From contig OX422187.1 in assembly GCA_949130485.1 (NCBI GenBank), positions 6,220,205 to 6,284,204 of the forward strand: DNA of 64,000 nucleotides, given 5' to 3'. The DNA comes from Agelas oroides. Lineage: Eukaryota; Porifera; Demospongiae; Agelasida; Agelasidae. The stretch's first letter is position 1. Every line of letters starts with the position of its first letter. Below, piece by piece: positions 9,739-20,744 of this stretch. The position numbers and the translations under genes are program-made. Below the pieces are notes generated by a model. The model had not been told where the DNA came from, searched no databases, and saw only the letters and a program-made list of their open reading frames with translations.

Positions 9739-12700
9739 ATGGCTGCTTTCAGTGAATTTACCCCCGATTTTGTGCGAAATTGTTGCAGAACTTGCGGCAA
9801 AACAGTTCCTCCAACCAGCAGGAAAGCGCTATTCTCGGTAACTGGAAAGACTGCAAGGATAGCGGAGCGGTTAAGTGCAATCGGCCAGATCGACATCAAG
9901 GAGGGAGACGGTTTACCGCATTTCTGCTGCAAACGATGTGTTTCTCGATTGGACAGACTAACTGCCATAACAGCAGAGGCCGAAAACATCAAACAAGAGC
10001 TCTCCACAAAATTGATGGCAACAACTACACGCTTGGATGCGGCGATGCGTTGGAAAACTTGCAGCACTCAAGTACAGCCACCAAGGACACTACTGCTGCA
10101 AACGCCACCAAGACCACTGCAACAGCAAGAGCTACCGAGGACATCACAGCAGCAACAGCTACCAAGGACATCACAGCAGCAACAGCCACCAAGGACACCA
10201 CAGCAGCAAACAATTCGTACATCCCGAATGAGATCTCCTACCACACCAGCAAGTGCTGTAAGGCAGGCTATGAAGAGGGCTAGAATTGGCTGCACTCCAA
10301 CCACTCAACTCCAAAGTGAGAGTCGGCCTGCTGGTCAGGAGCAAGAGAGGTACATATATACACTGTGCATACAAAATACTACTACTGCATTATATTTAGT
10401 GCCAAGTTTCACACTAGGTGAATAACACAGTATAGCCTTGCAATTGTACTCAGGCTGAATTTTTTGTTTGTTGTGTACAAGGCTATATGATGTACTTGTA
10501 CAAATCAATCTAGGCAAAGCAGTCATGCGAGGTGCCATAGAACAGCAGGTCGGAGGCAGCATGAATTTCCAGTGAGTGTCTCACAGAGGTACAGAATGGT
10601 GATCCAAAACCACTGAACAATTGTCTTTGTTACACCCTTTAGGCAGAAAGTCTTCCTGAAAACCTGCAAAAAGAAGGGCAACATGTGACCAACCCACCCC
10701 AAAGAAGCAGTGGTACAAGTCTACGGGTGAAGGTAAAGGAGCTGCTGTCAAGTGCTAATTAAGTTTTTTGTTTTTGTTTTCAGTTGAGTAAAACATTTAC
10801 ATATATTCTCATCACTATTGCAGGTGGAAATTGGGTATACAAAACCCATGGTTGTAGTTTTTGATGGCCAGCTCGGGAACATTGTAAAATGTTTAGCCCG
10901 AAAAGAATACCACAAACTTGTGAGTTTGTTGCTTTCGCATCCTGAAATGGGTAAAATAGTGGTCGACGCAGTTGTCAGGCAAATGCAACTTCAATGCGAG
11001 GCCCTTGTTTCGACCAAGTTCAATTCAATTTTAAGAAGGAAGGGGAAAGATGATCCACTGCAGTTTAACTGGGAGTTAGTTCTACAAGAATGGGAAAAAC
11101 AGGCACCTATCTTTTTCAGCTTTCTAAAATCTGCAGCCTGTACACCTGCGGTGAGGAGTGCACAGCCAATTCCTACTAAAGCAATACCTCCAGTTTGCAT
11201 GGCTGGTGCAATATTGCTCAAAGTGCGAAACCAAAACATGTCTGTGCTACAGAGAATCATATCAATGTTGCTGAATGCTGGGCATGTCAGTAAGAAGGTA
11301 AGAAATTAAACCAACCTTTGATTGGAACAATACTTACATACATAAACATACATATGTACTCTATTATAGACCTATGTGCGATTGCAGCGAGTGGGTGTGT
11401 GCTTGTCACATACTCAGACAATTCGTATTATTGACCAAGCAGCAAGCAACTATGCCAAGGAAATAATGGAATGGAAAGCAGCTGTTGAACAATACATTGA
11501 AAATACATCCTCAATGGTAAATTACATGTACCTGTATATATATGTGTGTATAATGTTGAAACACAACACAGGTGAGCACACAGATGCTTTACGATTCAGA
11601 TAATACAATATTCGTCCTACCAGTACATGTACCACGATTCAGACTTGAATGTTACTGTTCACTCACCTTTGGTTCATAAAATTTATATCCCTAGAACACG
11701 TCAATTGCAGCTAATGCAAGCACTGCAGAGTGTGAACACTCACAATTGGTTAGTATCAACCTAAATACTAATAATAACACCATTTCACAATTTTGAACTA
11801 CTTGCAGGCTCCTTCCACCACTTTGACAGAAGGCAGGCCATCTCAAGAGGTTAGTGGTTATTCATAGTTACAGATCTTAATTCCCACCCAGACAAGTATT
11901 AAAATGTGCAGCTGGTATCTCATTCACACATTTATTTATGCTTGTAGTGGTAATTTGTTGAATGCACTTGTTAATGAGATTGCTATACCCATGATTTTTC
12001 ACTTGCAGCTATGAAAATTGCATTCATGGACAATACACTAGAAATCCAAGATTATTCTGTCACATATTTTGAACCCACTGTGACATGCGTATGAGCACTG
12101 CCCTTAATGGAAGTTCAGTGATATAGGACAAACACCACCCTCAACTGAATTTCATCAATATGGTGGAATATGTGACAGAATAATTATTAATTTCTGCATA
12201 GGACTGTTTGTAACATGCGCACTTCTTTCCATCAACAAGGAGTCACATTGTACCTGGAAGATAGTGGGTGACAACTTGGACTTGACAGTGCGAGTGCGGG
12301 ACATGCGAATGGAAAACCGAGACAAGTCAATCCACTTTTTCCACCACATGGCTGTCCAGGAACGAGTGCCAAGTCATCACCTGGAAAGTGAAAAGCCAAC
12401 GGCACCAATCACTAGTCTGCAGCTTGGGGACATTCTACCAAGTGATGCAGACTACAAACAGCTGCGGAGCAATTTTATTATTCTACTGGCAAGAATAATA
12501 ACTACCCGACTTGAACAGTTCAAGTCATTCAGTGATGTGGTTCCATTGCACATAGAGCATGAGCATTCCGAAGTGATGAAACAGAAGTGCAGTGTGATAA
12601 GTAAAACATTAACTTGTGTAGCGTACACGGCGGCATGCTTCACAGTACTAACTTGACTGACTGCTTGCTCAAGTATTTGATTGAGATTCAAATTCTGACT

Positions 12701-14739
12701 CAAAATATGCCTAAGAGACCTGGGGTTATGCAGTACTTATGTACAGTATGGTACCACTATGTATGTGAAAAGCTTACAGTTATGGATACCTTATTACATT
12801 CGTTAGCATATGTACGTATTACAGTTGTTGCAATGGTGACACTCATGTGATAGCTCACAATAACGCTATATATTGTTTTACTTACCGAACATGTCAATAG
12901 TAACACATTCATATCACACTATAAATAGCTCCCCTTAGGTGTCATCCTCAAAAATGAGAATGTTGGTGGAGAAATGATTGAGATAATGGAGTATTGTCAC
13001 CAGTACGTACCTTCAAAGAGAGTTGATGAGGACAGCCACTTCATACAACAGCTGCTGATTGGAGGTGACCAGCTGACGTGCGAACGTGCTCGTAACTCTC
13101 AGAGGCACAGGAGGGATGCTGCTTTTGCAAAAGAACGACTGGAGGCACTAGAACCTGTCGTGGAAGATTGGCACACAAAGATGTGCTTGCTTCAGGTAAT
13201 GTACACATAAATATCAAGAATATTGTTTTCATAGCTACATCGAGAGCGCATAAGAACGGGCGGTTAGAGTAAGAGTGTGTAACTACGTAAAATTCAAAAC
13301 CGGGCTGAATTTACCTCCAGTACTAAAAATAGTAACATGTCCTGCACACGCGTTGACATAAGCATTATGCATTGTTGCTAAGCGCACACGTGACCGGGTG
13401 TTCTATTTTTAGTACAGTTCAATAATTTTCCCGGACTATGGGCTTCTATTGGAATTACACGCTCTTACTCTAGCCGCACGTTCTTATGTGCTCTTGCTAC
13501 TACATAATTATATACTTTAAAAAATGTGGCATACAAACATTGTGATATCTTAAAGTACCCCAATTCCAAACAATGATTCACCTTTTAATCTCCATTCAGG
13601 TGATTTTCAACAAATATTTTGATCAGCAGTCAGCAAAAGATGGAGGTACACTCTGCCAACTTCGAAACATCATTAATCGTAGCAATGTCACCGGAAATGT
13701 CAAAAAGGAGATGAACGCAACGGAAGATTTCCTAAAGAGCGTTCTCAATGCTCATGTCGTTGCTGCAGCCCTCACATTCTTTGGGATGGATAAGACAACC
13801 GATGAACCTACCCAGTACAGATGGGATAGTAGTACAATGAAGACAAAGGAAGGGAAATGGATGTATCTTTCCAAAGCTATTGGGGAGTTTACAGATAAGT
13901 ACATAATGCCGACACTAGAATTTGGTATTGAGAGTTCATCATGTGATAAAGTCAAAGAAGAGGATGGAATATACAACTACACAACTGCTCTCATGACTGA
14001 TTGCTTGGTAGTTGAGGAGTTCAGTGATGCAATCAGAGAAGGTGATGGAGAAAGAGTATTTCAAATGTGGAAGTTTTTGCTGCTGTATTTTCGTGCAGCA
14101 CACAGAACTAAGTATGCACTTGAGGCCCTCACCTTACTAGTTCAGGTCCAAGCACTGCTTCCTCCCAGATTAGCATACCAAGTGAAATGGAACCGATTTG
14201 TGAACACCCGAGGCAAGCAAGGCTGCAATATACCTTGCGACTTGGAAATGGAACATCAAAACAGGGAGTTCAAAGCTCACCTTGCTACTGCTGGTGGTAA
14301 CATTACTTCAAACACCATAGTTCGCACTGGAAAGGCTCTGAAGACACTAAGTGCAGCATGTGACCACTTTGATAATAGCACGAATGTTGCTCCTCCTACA
14401 GTACACCATTCTACAAAGAATCCCACCAAGGATGAAGAAATTCTTGTACATACCCTGCACTCTAAATGCAAAGTATTCCAGAGGAGAGGGTTTCACTCAA
14501 CTCTAAAATTCAAAAAAATTTCTAGATATAACTTCTCTCGGATTAACAAACCCAAACTGAAAGAATGGTTCAAAAAACATGTTAGAAAGATGAAGGTAAA
14601 ACAGGATTACCATAAAAAATTGCGGCAACCACAAACGACCAGTCAAATGCAAAGTCACCCAACCCCTGCAAACTGGTCAACAGGAATTTTTAACTTTGAT
14701 TTAGATAGTAGTGACAGTGAAGGAGACAGTGGTATGTAA
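9739..14739 (+). CDS. Academ-type transposase (DUF6589-like) with N-terminal CxxC zinc module
   Basis: Ten exons with consistent phase: 9739-10349, 10514-10571, 10643-10732, 10824-11297, 11370-11516, 11695-11748, 11808-11849, 12240-12593, 12929-13195, 13600-14739. The sum is 1,079 codons with stop. Residues 10-70 form a ZAD-like zinc module (CRTCG ... HFCCKRC). A Gln/Pro/Thr-rich 9-residue repeat follows. Exon 4 (VEIGYTKP to NAGHVSKK) matches the Academ-2 protein exon by exon. Likely catalytic acidic motifs are KIVGDNLDL, IGGDQLTCERA and the Glu-rich FSDAIREGDG / KYALEALTL region; assigning them is an inference. Exon 10 ends in a basic tail and DLDSSDSEGDSGM. The donor after exon 8 (GTGATA) is weak, the least certain junction. 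Presumably nuclear, acting on the TAGCCT termini. Confidence 0.82.
12049..12187. repeat. Small hairpin MITE in an Academ-1 intron
   Basis: The ends ATTATTCTGTCACATATT and AATATGTGACAGAATAAT are inverted repeats about 140 bp apart. It lies between exons 7 and 8 and does not disturb splicing as annotated. Confidence 0.65.
13241..13495. repeat. MITE in Academ-1 intron 9
   Basis: About 40-bp inverted ends (GAGAGCGCATAAGAAC and its near inverse at 13474-13495, continuing through GAGTAAGAG.GTGTAA) enclose about 255 bp. GCTAC lies outside both ends. The insert fills the intron between 13195 and 13600. Confidence 0.7.
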
Positions 14740-14763
14740 TATAATTATGCATACATTATCATA

Positions 14764-17700
14764 TTAATCTGAATCACAAGCTGAACAGCAGTGTTTACAT
14801 GGTCCATTATAGCAAACCTTACAACCAAAGTAATTCATAAGTGTCACTCGTAAGCACGTAGTGCTCTTGCAATAATCAATAGTAGACTGTGTACAATTTT
14901 CAAGCTTAAGTTGTGAATCGCAGAATAGCAAGACTGCTTGCGAGGGAGCGCCATCCCTACCTCCCCTTCCAACTTCTTGGAAGTACTGCTCCAATGATCT
15001 GGGTACACCCCAGTGATAGACATAACGAAAATTCTGACAGTTTATTCCCATGCTGAGCGACTGTGTTGCAAAGACCCTTCTCACTTTGCCATCTGGATTG
15101 GCAAGTGACTCCAAGACCGCTTTCTTCACAGAGGAGGCAGAATTAGAGTGATACATAGCGAATATCCGATTGGTAGGATCAATGGCTGCTCCAGGCGGGT
15201 AGTAGCCACTTTCTTCGCCCAACATACTTTCATAGTACTCATAGAGTTTGCAGGTCTGCTCAATGCTACGATAAAAAAAGATCTTCCTATCGCATTGTAT
15301 ACTACAAGTTTTAACCAATTCTATGTCATCATCCAAAAGACGATACCATGCCTCTTTGCTGGATGGCATTCTCCGAATGGACAAACAAATGTTTGGCCTA
15401 TCAGCATCATGGTGAATCCAGGCTGGGTCTTTCATACAAAGTGACATCGTAACTGCTTTCTTGTCAGTAGGTGTGATGGTAGCAGTTAAAGCCATCAAGG
15501 GAATGTCATTGACAATGGACCGAATTTCTGCCAGCTGTCCAAAGCACTTACGGAATGTGTTCCTACATAAACAAAAACCATATAAACTAACTAGCTTGGT
15601 CTGGTATGAGACATTTGTTCAAATCTTAATGTTAACTTCAAATTCACACACTTGCAAGGTTGTGTTACTATGTTTTCATGTGCTAAATTTTTAACACTGT
15701 GTAACAATGCACCAGAGGAGAACCTGATACTTTTTATCTGCCGTAAGTGTGTCCCTCTAATTCAACTTCACTTCTATGTTTTCTGATTTCGTGAAAGCGA
15801 CTTAAACAAGGCATGTTTTACCTTCCATGAGCTGTCATAGTAAGTGGTCTACTGGCACTTATCAGAGATGGCACTCACAACACAGTTACTAGACAGGTGA
15901 TGATCATCGCTGGGGGCGAGCCTGAGCTGTGTTGTGGCATGGCACGGCGCGGCATGCTAAGCGAGAGGGTGGGGTCTATGCACATTACGTATGCGCAAGT
16001 CTTGTCCAGAATGCGGTGTGGACGTGTTGTGCTTATGTACAAAAGTGTGAAAAAGGGGTTTGTGTGAAGTGACCAGTGAGAAAAACTTAACGTACGTGAA
16101 AGCCAAGGATGGCGACACCGACAAGGAAGCTCAAGTAGTTTGAAGTGGTTTGCTGGTCTCTTGTTCCAGCCTCGCAGTTTGTTGCGCGGGTGTCTCTGCT
16201 TTTCGCTTTCCCATCGTTGGCATTCTCGGTCTTGTAGCTATCACCACTACGCACTGCACTGTTCACCACCACGCACATGAGTGTGGCAGCATGGGCACGT
16301 GCAACGTATCAGTATCACGTGAATCGGACGGACACGGTCGGTCGGTCGGTGCACGTGTTCCCGTAGACCACACTAGTGTGGGGCTCACTCAGGCTCGCCC
16401 CAATCACAAGTTCAAAATCAGCAGTAGGGCCATACATGTAACATGCTTAGAAAAGGATAGCTTTCTTGTTCTCAGATTGTTTGATGTTCAATTTCCCATC
16501 AACATTTCTGGGAGCAATTTTGCAATTTGTGATGCAAATTTAGAGTGCCTACAGTACCCTACACATCATAGAATATACCAGACTGGCTCTCCTTCTTATG
16601 CTTTCAGAACAGAGGTGTGAAAATATTTCTGTTGAGCAGTCATTGTAATAATTCGTTAGCATCCATATGCTGTATGGTATTTATAGACCGTGTGCCTAAA
16701 TGGGCGTGGTTAGAGTGGCAGTGATGTCATGGGCTGTGGCTTCAGTATTTTGACAATGTAATATGTAGGAGATAAAATGGCTCTGTGAACGGCAAGTTTA
16801 TATACAGTGACGAGGTTGTGAGCTGGCTACTAAACGTTACCATGACCTGCATCTAAAATCACTGCAGTATGACATATATCGCCATTAGCTTTATAACATA
16901 CGTGAGCCACTAAGCGATCCAGCTGTCAGTATTGCTGGTAGGGAGCCAACAAGGGGTCCACGTGTACATTACTGCTATTCTACTGCCCTACAAAATGGTG
17001 GCAATTATGAGGAAAATCGTATACTTTCGAGTATGATATACGGACCACACCCACACAGGCACACGGTCTATACTAGCTATAACCCGTATACATCACTGTA
17101 TACATGTAGCATACAGATGCTAACGTACTGTTGTTAATGGAAATGTTGTAAATCACATGGTTACTCTGCACGTCTCATGGAATAATGTGACATGCAGTGG
17201 CATGTGTCATGTTAAAAATACGTCTTCAGGCCTTTTTCACAGGTGTTACTATATGTATTACCTTACCACTGTGACACACAGTGAGCTTCATCGACTATGA
17301 TCCCCACCAGACGCTCACGGTATGGTAGTGTCAGTAGCATATCCCGAAATCTTGGCACTCCCAGAAGAGATTCAGGCGAGATATACACAAACCTGTACTT
17401 CCCAGCTACTACATGCTCTTTCACTTCTTCATTTTTTTGTTCATGGTTGATGTAGGCAGCCGAAATGCCTTTTTCAACAAGGCTGGTACACTGATCCACC
17501 ATGATAGGAATAGTTGGCTCCACGACCAGTAGTATCGACTGCGCATCTTCTCCAAGAGTACGCCGATGGAGGAAATCCCAGGCGAACGGCACACTCTGGA
17601 AGCACATCGACTTCCCAAACCCGGTAGGGAGGGAAACAAACACGTCTCGGCCACTCATAATTGCCTTCAATGATTCCTTCTGGTAATAGTTCAACTCCAA

Positions 17701-17766
17701 AACACACAAACTCTGCGCAGCATAGCTACAGGCAGCTTCAAACTCACTGTCACTAAACGACGCCAT
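14764..17766 (-). CDS. RecQ-like SF2 DNA helicase of Academ-1
   Basis: Exon 1 is 17766-17267, exon 2 15562-14764, 433 codons with stop. Motifs: Q-like NYYQKESLKAI; Walker A LPTGFGKSMCFQ; motif Ia VVEPTIPIMVDQC; Walker B VDEAHC; motif III LMALTATITP; motif IV RKIFFYRS; motif V FATQSLSMGINCQNFRYVYH; motif VI QEVGRGGRDGAPSQA. The C-terminus is a short Cys cluster (CKVCYNGPCKHCCSACDSD), reminiscent of the RecQ zinc-binding region but very short; RQC winged-helix and HRDC domains are absent. The aromatic-rich WGHDFR loop after DEAHC is shortened to W-NTFR across the splice junction. The 1.7-kb intron holds two MITEs. Presumed role: unwinding during transposition (inference). Confidence 0.9.
15913..16401 (-). 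mobile_element. GGGGCGAGCC-family MITE, copy a
   Basis: Terminal inverted repeats GGGGCGAGCCTGAG / CTCAGGCTCGCCCC, reverse orientation relative to the other copies (CACACTAGTGTGGGGCTCAC at its right end). Length 489 bp. It lies in the Academ-1 helicase intron, so it is younger than that element. Confidence 0.8.
16686..17068. mobile_element. TA-type MITE in the Academ-1 helicase intron
   Basis: Ends GACCGTGTGCCTAAATGGGC and, inverted, GACCGTGTGCCTGTGTGGG. TA flanks both sides (16684-16685, 17069-17070). 383 bp, non-coding. The TA duplication points to a Tc1/mariner-type source. Confidence 0.8.
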
Positions 17767-17972
17767 CGCAGAACTTTTCCCGGGTCACACGTGCATGCAT
17801 AAAATTTTAACCCGTATATGAAAGCGATCACATGACTATCACATGTAATTTTCAAATATTCATTGCTTGTCTGGTTGTTGCGCAATCTTCGTGACGTCAC
17901 ATCCGTATACAGTTTGAACTCGGGTAAGTTGCCAGGCCGTTTTTCCTAATTAACGGCCGGGGTACGAGGCTA

Positions 17973-17981
17973 AGTGCACAC
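17973..17981. repeat. 9-bp target-site duplication, Academ-1 right copy
   Basis: AGTGCACAC, identical to 9487-9495. Confidence 0.95.
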
Positions 17982-18609
17982 ATGGCAGACAAGATTCTGA
18001 CATGCGTGTTATGTGTGCAAGTAGAGAGCCTAAATGTGTGCAGCACTTATGCAACATTTTTGTAAGGGTTCTGTTCCATTTTTACGGAATCCGCCGTTTT
18101 TGCGTAAGTACGATTGCTGAATCAGCAATTATTGGCTTCCGCAAGGAACGGGTAATTTTCGACATGACATATCTTCGGTTAGATGCAAGCTACCGACATG
18201 GAATAAAGTAGAACGTATAGCTAAGGCTTGTAGATAAAACATGTCCATGAATCGAGAAAAACTTCTTGGGACCATGTTGTTCCAAGCGCTATAAATTGGT
18301 GGGGTGGGGTTTGCCGACGATCGATCGCTTGCCAACTGTATCTCTGGTTCTTGAACAGCAACAAACATGGGACAAGGATTGTGATATAGAGAGACTCTAG
18401 GCCTAAAACATATTACAGGTTGAACATTTATTGGACATAGGGCGCAATATTATAAGACGTTCAAATACTTGGACCGTCCAGAAACCGTATAACAGTGCGT
18501 ACTATGCTTCCGTAGTAAAAATTTCATACCGTTTTTGGAAGAACGGTTGCACTGTAGAACAACCATTGAACATAAATGGAACGTAAACTTTTTATTGGTG
18601 CCTCCTGTA

Positions 18610-20330
18610 CATCCTTGAGCATAGCGGAGCATCTGTGGCTGGCGAACACCACGAATTTTCCCCTCCAGTCTCCTAGCAACTGCTTGGACATTGGGGCAGT
18701 ATGCTGCATGGATAGCAGATCTTATTGTGTTGATATTTTCATACCAGTTTAAGCCAAGGGGACCATCACCTTCTAGAGTGTATGTAGCTTTAAAAGTGTT
18801 GGCCCCACTCAACTTGTAGAGTATACGTAGCTTTGACGAAGTGTTGGCCCCAATCACCTTGTAGAGTGTACGTAGCTTTAACAAAGTGTTGGCCCCAATC
18901 ACCTTGTAGAGTGTACATAGCTTTAACAAAGTGTTGGCCCCAATCACCTTGTAGAGTGTACGTAGCTTTAACAAAGGGTTGGCCCCAATCACCCTGTAGA
19001 GTGTACATAGCTTTAACAAAGTGTTAGCCCCAATCAACTTTTGCAGCTAGCTCTAGTTGGAGGTACACATTCTTTTGCACATCCTGAAAGAAGCTGAGAA
19101 GCTTTCCACTCAATGTAGGCACTACATCACAGTTTCTAAGGAAAGGCTGTACATCTCCGAACTGAACCAGCAACTGCTGCATCACTTCCCATTTGCTCCA
19201 CCACCTAGTCGCACTGTATGATACCATTGCTCTGCCAGTTTGACTCTTCCAGGTCAATCGTGCTTTTGGACTATGGGAAAACATGGATATCCATGAACTA
19301 GTAAACTCTTGTAGTACGGGTATGTTAAGATGCTCCCCAACCCTATCAAGTGTGTGGGAAAAGCAAGTAACATCAATAGCATTTGGATACACAATTTTCA
19401 AGGTATGTACTGTGACACCGTTAGTAGAAGCACTATCTCGCATACAAGCTAATAGTCAACTTGAATCGATACTGTAGTTGACAGAAAGAATGCCAATAAG
19501 CTCACGAGCAATTTCTTCACCTGACAAGGACTTCACCAAGAGCTGAAGACGAACAAGACGTTGCTGTATGACCCATTACTTGTCAACAAAAAGTAGCACT
19601 ACAGCAAGTGCCTCTCCCATTCGTGTGGTACCATCAAATATATCACAGACACGCACTTGCCCTTCTTAATCAGTGCTTGCTCTTCTTGGACAATGAATGG
19701 GATAAGATCTGACATGTGTCTTCGATCACTTACACGAAATGCGTTCTCCTCCAAAAGTTCAAGAAAGCATGCTAATTTCGATAGTGGAACTCCTGCTCGT
19801 AGGAAGCAAGTTACCACTTTAATTCGAAAAACTTGTGGGTTCTTTTGTCGAGTCTCTCCTCTTAAATGATTGGCAGTGTTGTAGCCTTCCAGTGCTTCTG
19901 CAATATCCTTCTCCCTAGCTTCTTTCTTCTCAAGTCTCTTCTTGCCTTCTACGTGCTTTCTAGATTGGAAATGATTCCGAAGGACACTAGATTTGAGGCT
20001 CAACTCCTCCCGACATGCCTCGCAAAATAGCTTCTTGTTATGAACTTTTAGTGTCTCACTAGCAAACTCCTTCACACGTTGAGAAGGATGGATATTTTTA
20101 GGCTCCTTCCCTGTAAAACCGTGGCTTTGACGCCTTCCAGTTGGCGGATAGCTAGCAACTTTTCTTTTTCGACCAAAGTCACTGGGCTTGACGATTTTAG
20201 TCTTGACAACTTCCGTTGAAGGGCAGTCAGCTGAAGAGCCACTACCACTAGGCAGTCTAGGTTCATGTTCGCTGTCGGAGCTTTGCCCTGTGGCAGTGAA
20301 CAGCTCGCTTGTGCCACTACTTGTAGCCAT
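18610..20330 (-). pseudogene. hAT transposase, N-terminal half, with an internal expanded minisatellite
   Basis: The start ATG is at 20330 (MATSSGTSELF). A BED/CGGBP1-like zinc finger follows (LFCEACREELSLKSSVLRNH, with QSRKHVEGKKRL), then the hAT core: CDIFDGTTRMGEALAVV, EEIARELIGILSV, MRDSASTNGVTVHTLKIVYP, AIDVTCFSHTLDRVGEHL, ATRWWSKWEVMQQLL, NVYLQLELAAKVDWGAN and TYTLEGDGPL. Near 19640 the frame shifts, and at least two stop codons lie between 19580 and 19440. The coding sequence then runs through a 45-bp repeat array (18797-19035) and ends at the Tc1-a insertion. The gene is dead. Its C-terminal half is at 2505-2085. Confidence 0.85.
18797..19035. repeat. 45-bp minisatellite inside hAT coding sequence
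   Basis: About five and a half units of 45 bp, each containing GTGTTGGCCCCAATCACCTT and GTAGAGTGTACGTAGCTTTA. On the coding strand each unit gives 15 residues (VIGANTLLKLCTLYK). The normal hAT sequence here is one such unit (GAN..KATYTLEGDGPL), so the array grew by unit duplication without losing the frame. Confidence 0.9.
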
Positions 20331-20744
20331 AGCCTCACTAGCACTCTCAACATAGGATATGTTTCTAATAAAAGCCCACTGCACGTGCTAACATCACCCC
20401 ATTATTCTAAAATTGGCGCCTATTATTCTAGAAATATGCTAATGTGCAGCAGGCGCCTATTATTCCCCAAATTATGCTGGCATATTAGGCGCAGGCCTAC
20501 AGTAGCGGTCAATAAAAAGTTTACGTTTCGTTTCCGTTGTACGATCGTTCTACGGTGTGACCGTTTGCGTTCCGTCTCTGTTTTAATTCCATTCCGTAGT
20601 ATTGAAAATTCCCTTTTCTGGTTCCATTTTCACACGTGTCAATACAGGTGCTATCGTTTTGAGACTGTTGAGAGATCGAGGAAGACGCTGTCCGTGAGAG
20701 TGAGTGCTACTGTTGAGAGATCGTTGTCAAACTGTTTTGTCAGG

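Larger units (their letters stand above)
9496..17972. mobile_element. AcademH-type DNA transposon, apparently whole (Academ-1)
   Basis: The two 64-bp terminal inverted repeats (9496-9559 and 17909-17972) are identical, start TAGCCTCGTACCCCGGCC, and contain an internal palindrome (GGCCGT...ACGGCC). The 9-bp duplication is perfect. Inside are two convergent genes: a DUF6589-like, presumably DDE, transposase (9739-14739, plus) and a RecQ-like SF2 helicase (17766-14764, minus), with stops 24 bp apart. A helicase beside an Academ transposase is the known signature of the AcademH lineage (recalled, not checked). Identical termini, a perfect duplication and open frames suggest recent movement. Confidence 0.9.
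2575..18068. mobile_element. CACTA/EnSpm-like element with BEN-domain second gene
   Basis: The left end CCCTCACAAAAATCTT (2575) is mirrored at the right end (reverse complement CCCTTACAAAAATGTT, ending 18068), with TT on both outer sides as a possible 2-bp duplication. CACTA-type elements usually show CACTA/CACTG ends and 2-3 bp duplications (family knowledge), so the CCCT end is atypical and the assignment rests on the transposase. Sub-terminal TGCACACATG-like motifs crowd both ends (2590-2880, 9160-9486, 17973-18060). Genes: a decayed transposase on the minus strand (3188-6297, perhaps with a first exon at 7254-7390) and a BEN gene on the plus strand (7570-9118). An Academ element interrupts the right sub-terminal region at 9496. 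Confidence 0.75.
2508..18607. mobile_element. Tc1/mariner-like non-autonomous element (Tc1-a), split by the CACTA-like element
   Basis: The ends are inverted: left CAGTAGGCACCAATAAAACG at 2508, right reverse complement CAGGAGGCACCAATAAAAAG ending at 18607. TA flanks both ends (2506-2507 and 18608-18609). The element's own sequence is only 2508-2574 plus 18069-18607, about 606 bp; the rest is inserted. The termini resemble those of the Tc1-like element at 20500 (CAATAAAAAGTTTACG), so the two belong to related families. It lies in the coding sequence of the hAT transposase. Confidence 0.85.

Noticed and set aside
14764-17766. Host RecQ gene interrupted by MITEs
   Set aside because: It lies entirely between identical 64-bp Academ termini with a 9-bp duplication, lacks RQC/HRDC, and has a counterpart in Academ-2.
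20265-20744. Upstream extension of the Tc1-like transposase frame (to 346 codons)
   Set aside because: It would start outside the terminal repeat, in hAT DNA; the conserved transposase start MVYTAHKKQRILHF is at 20745.
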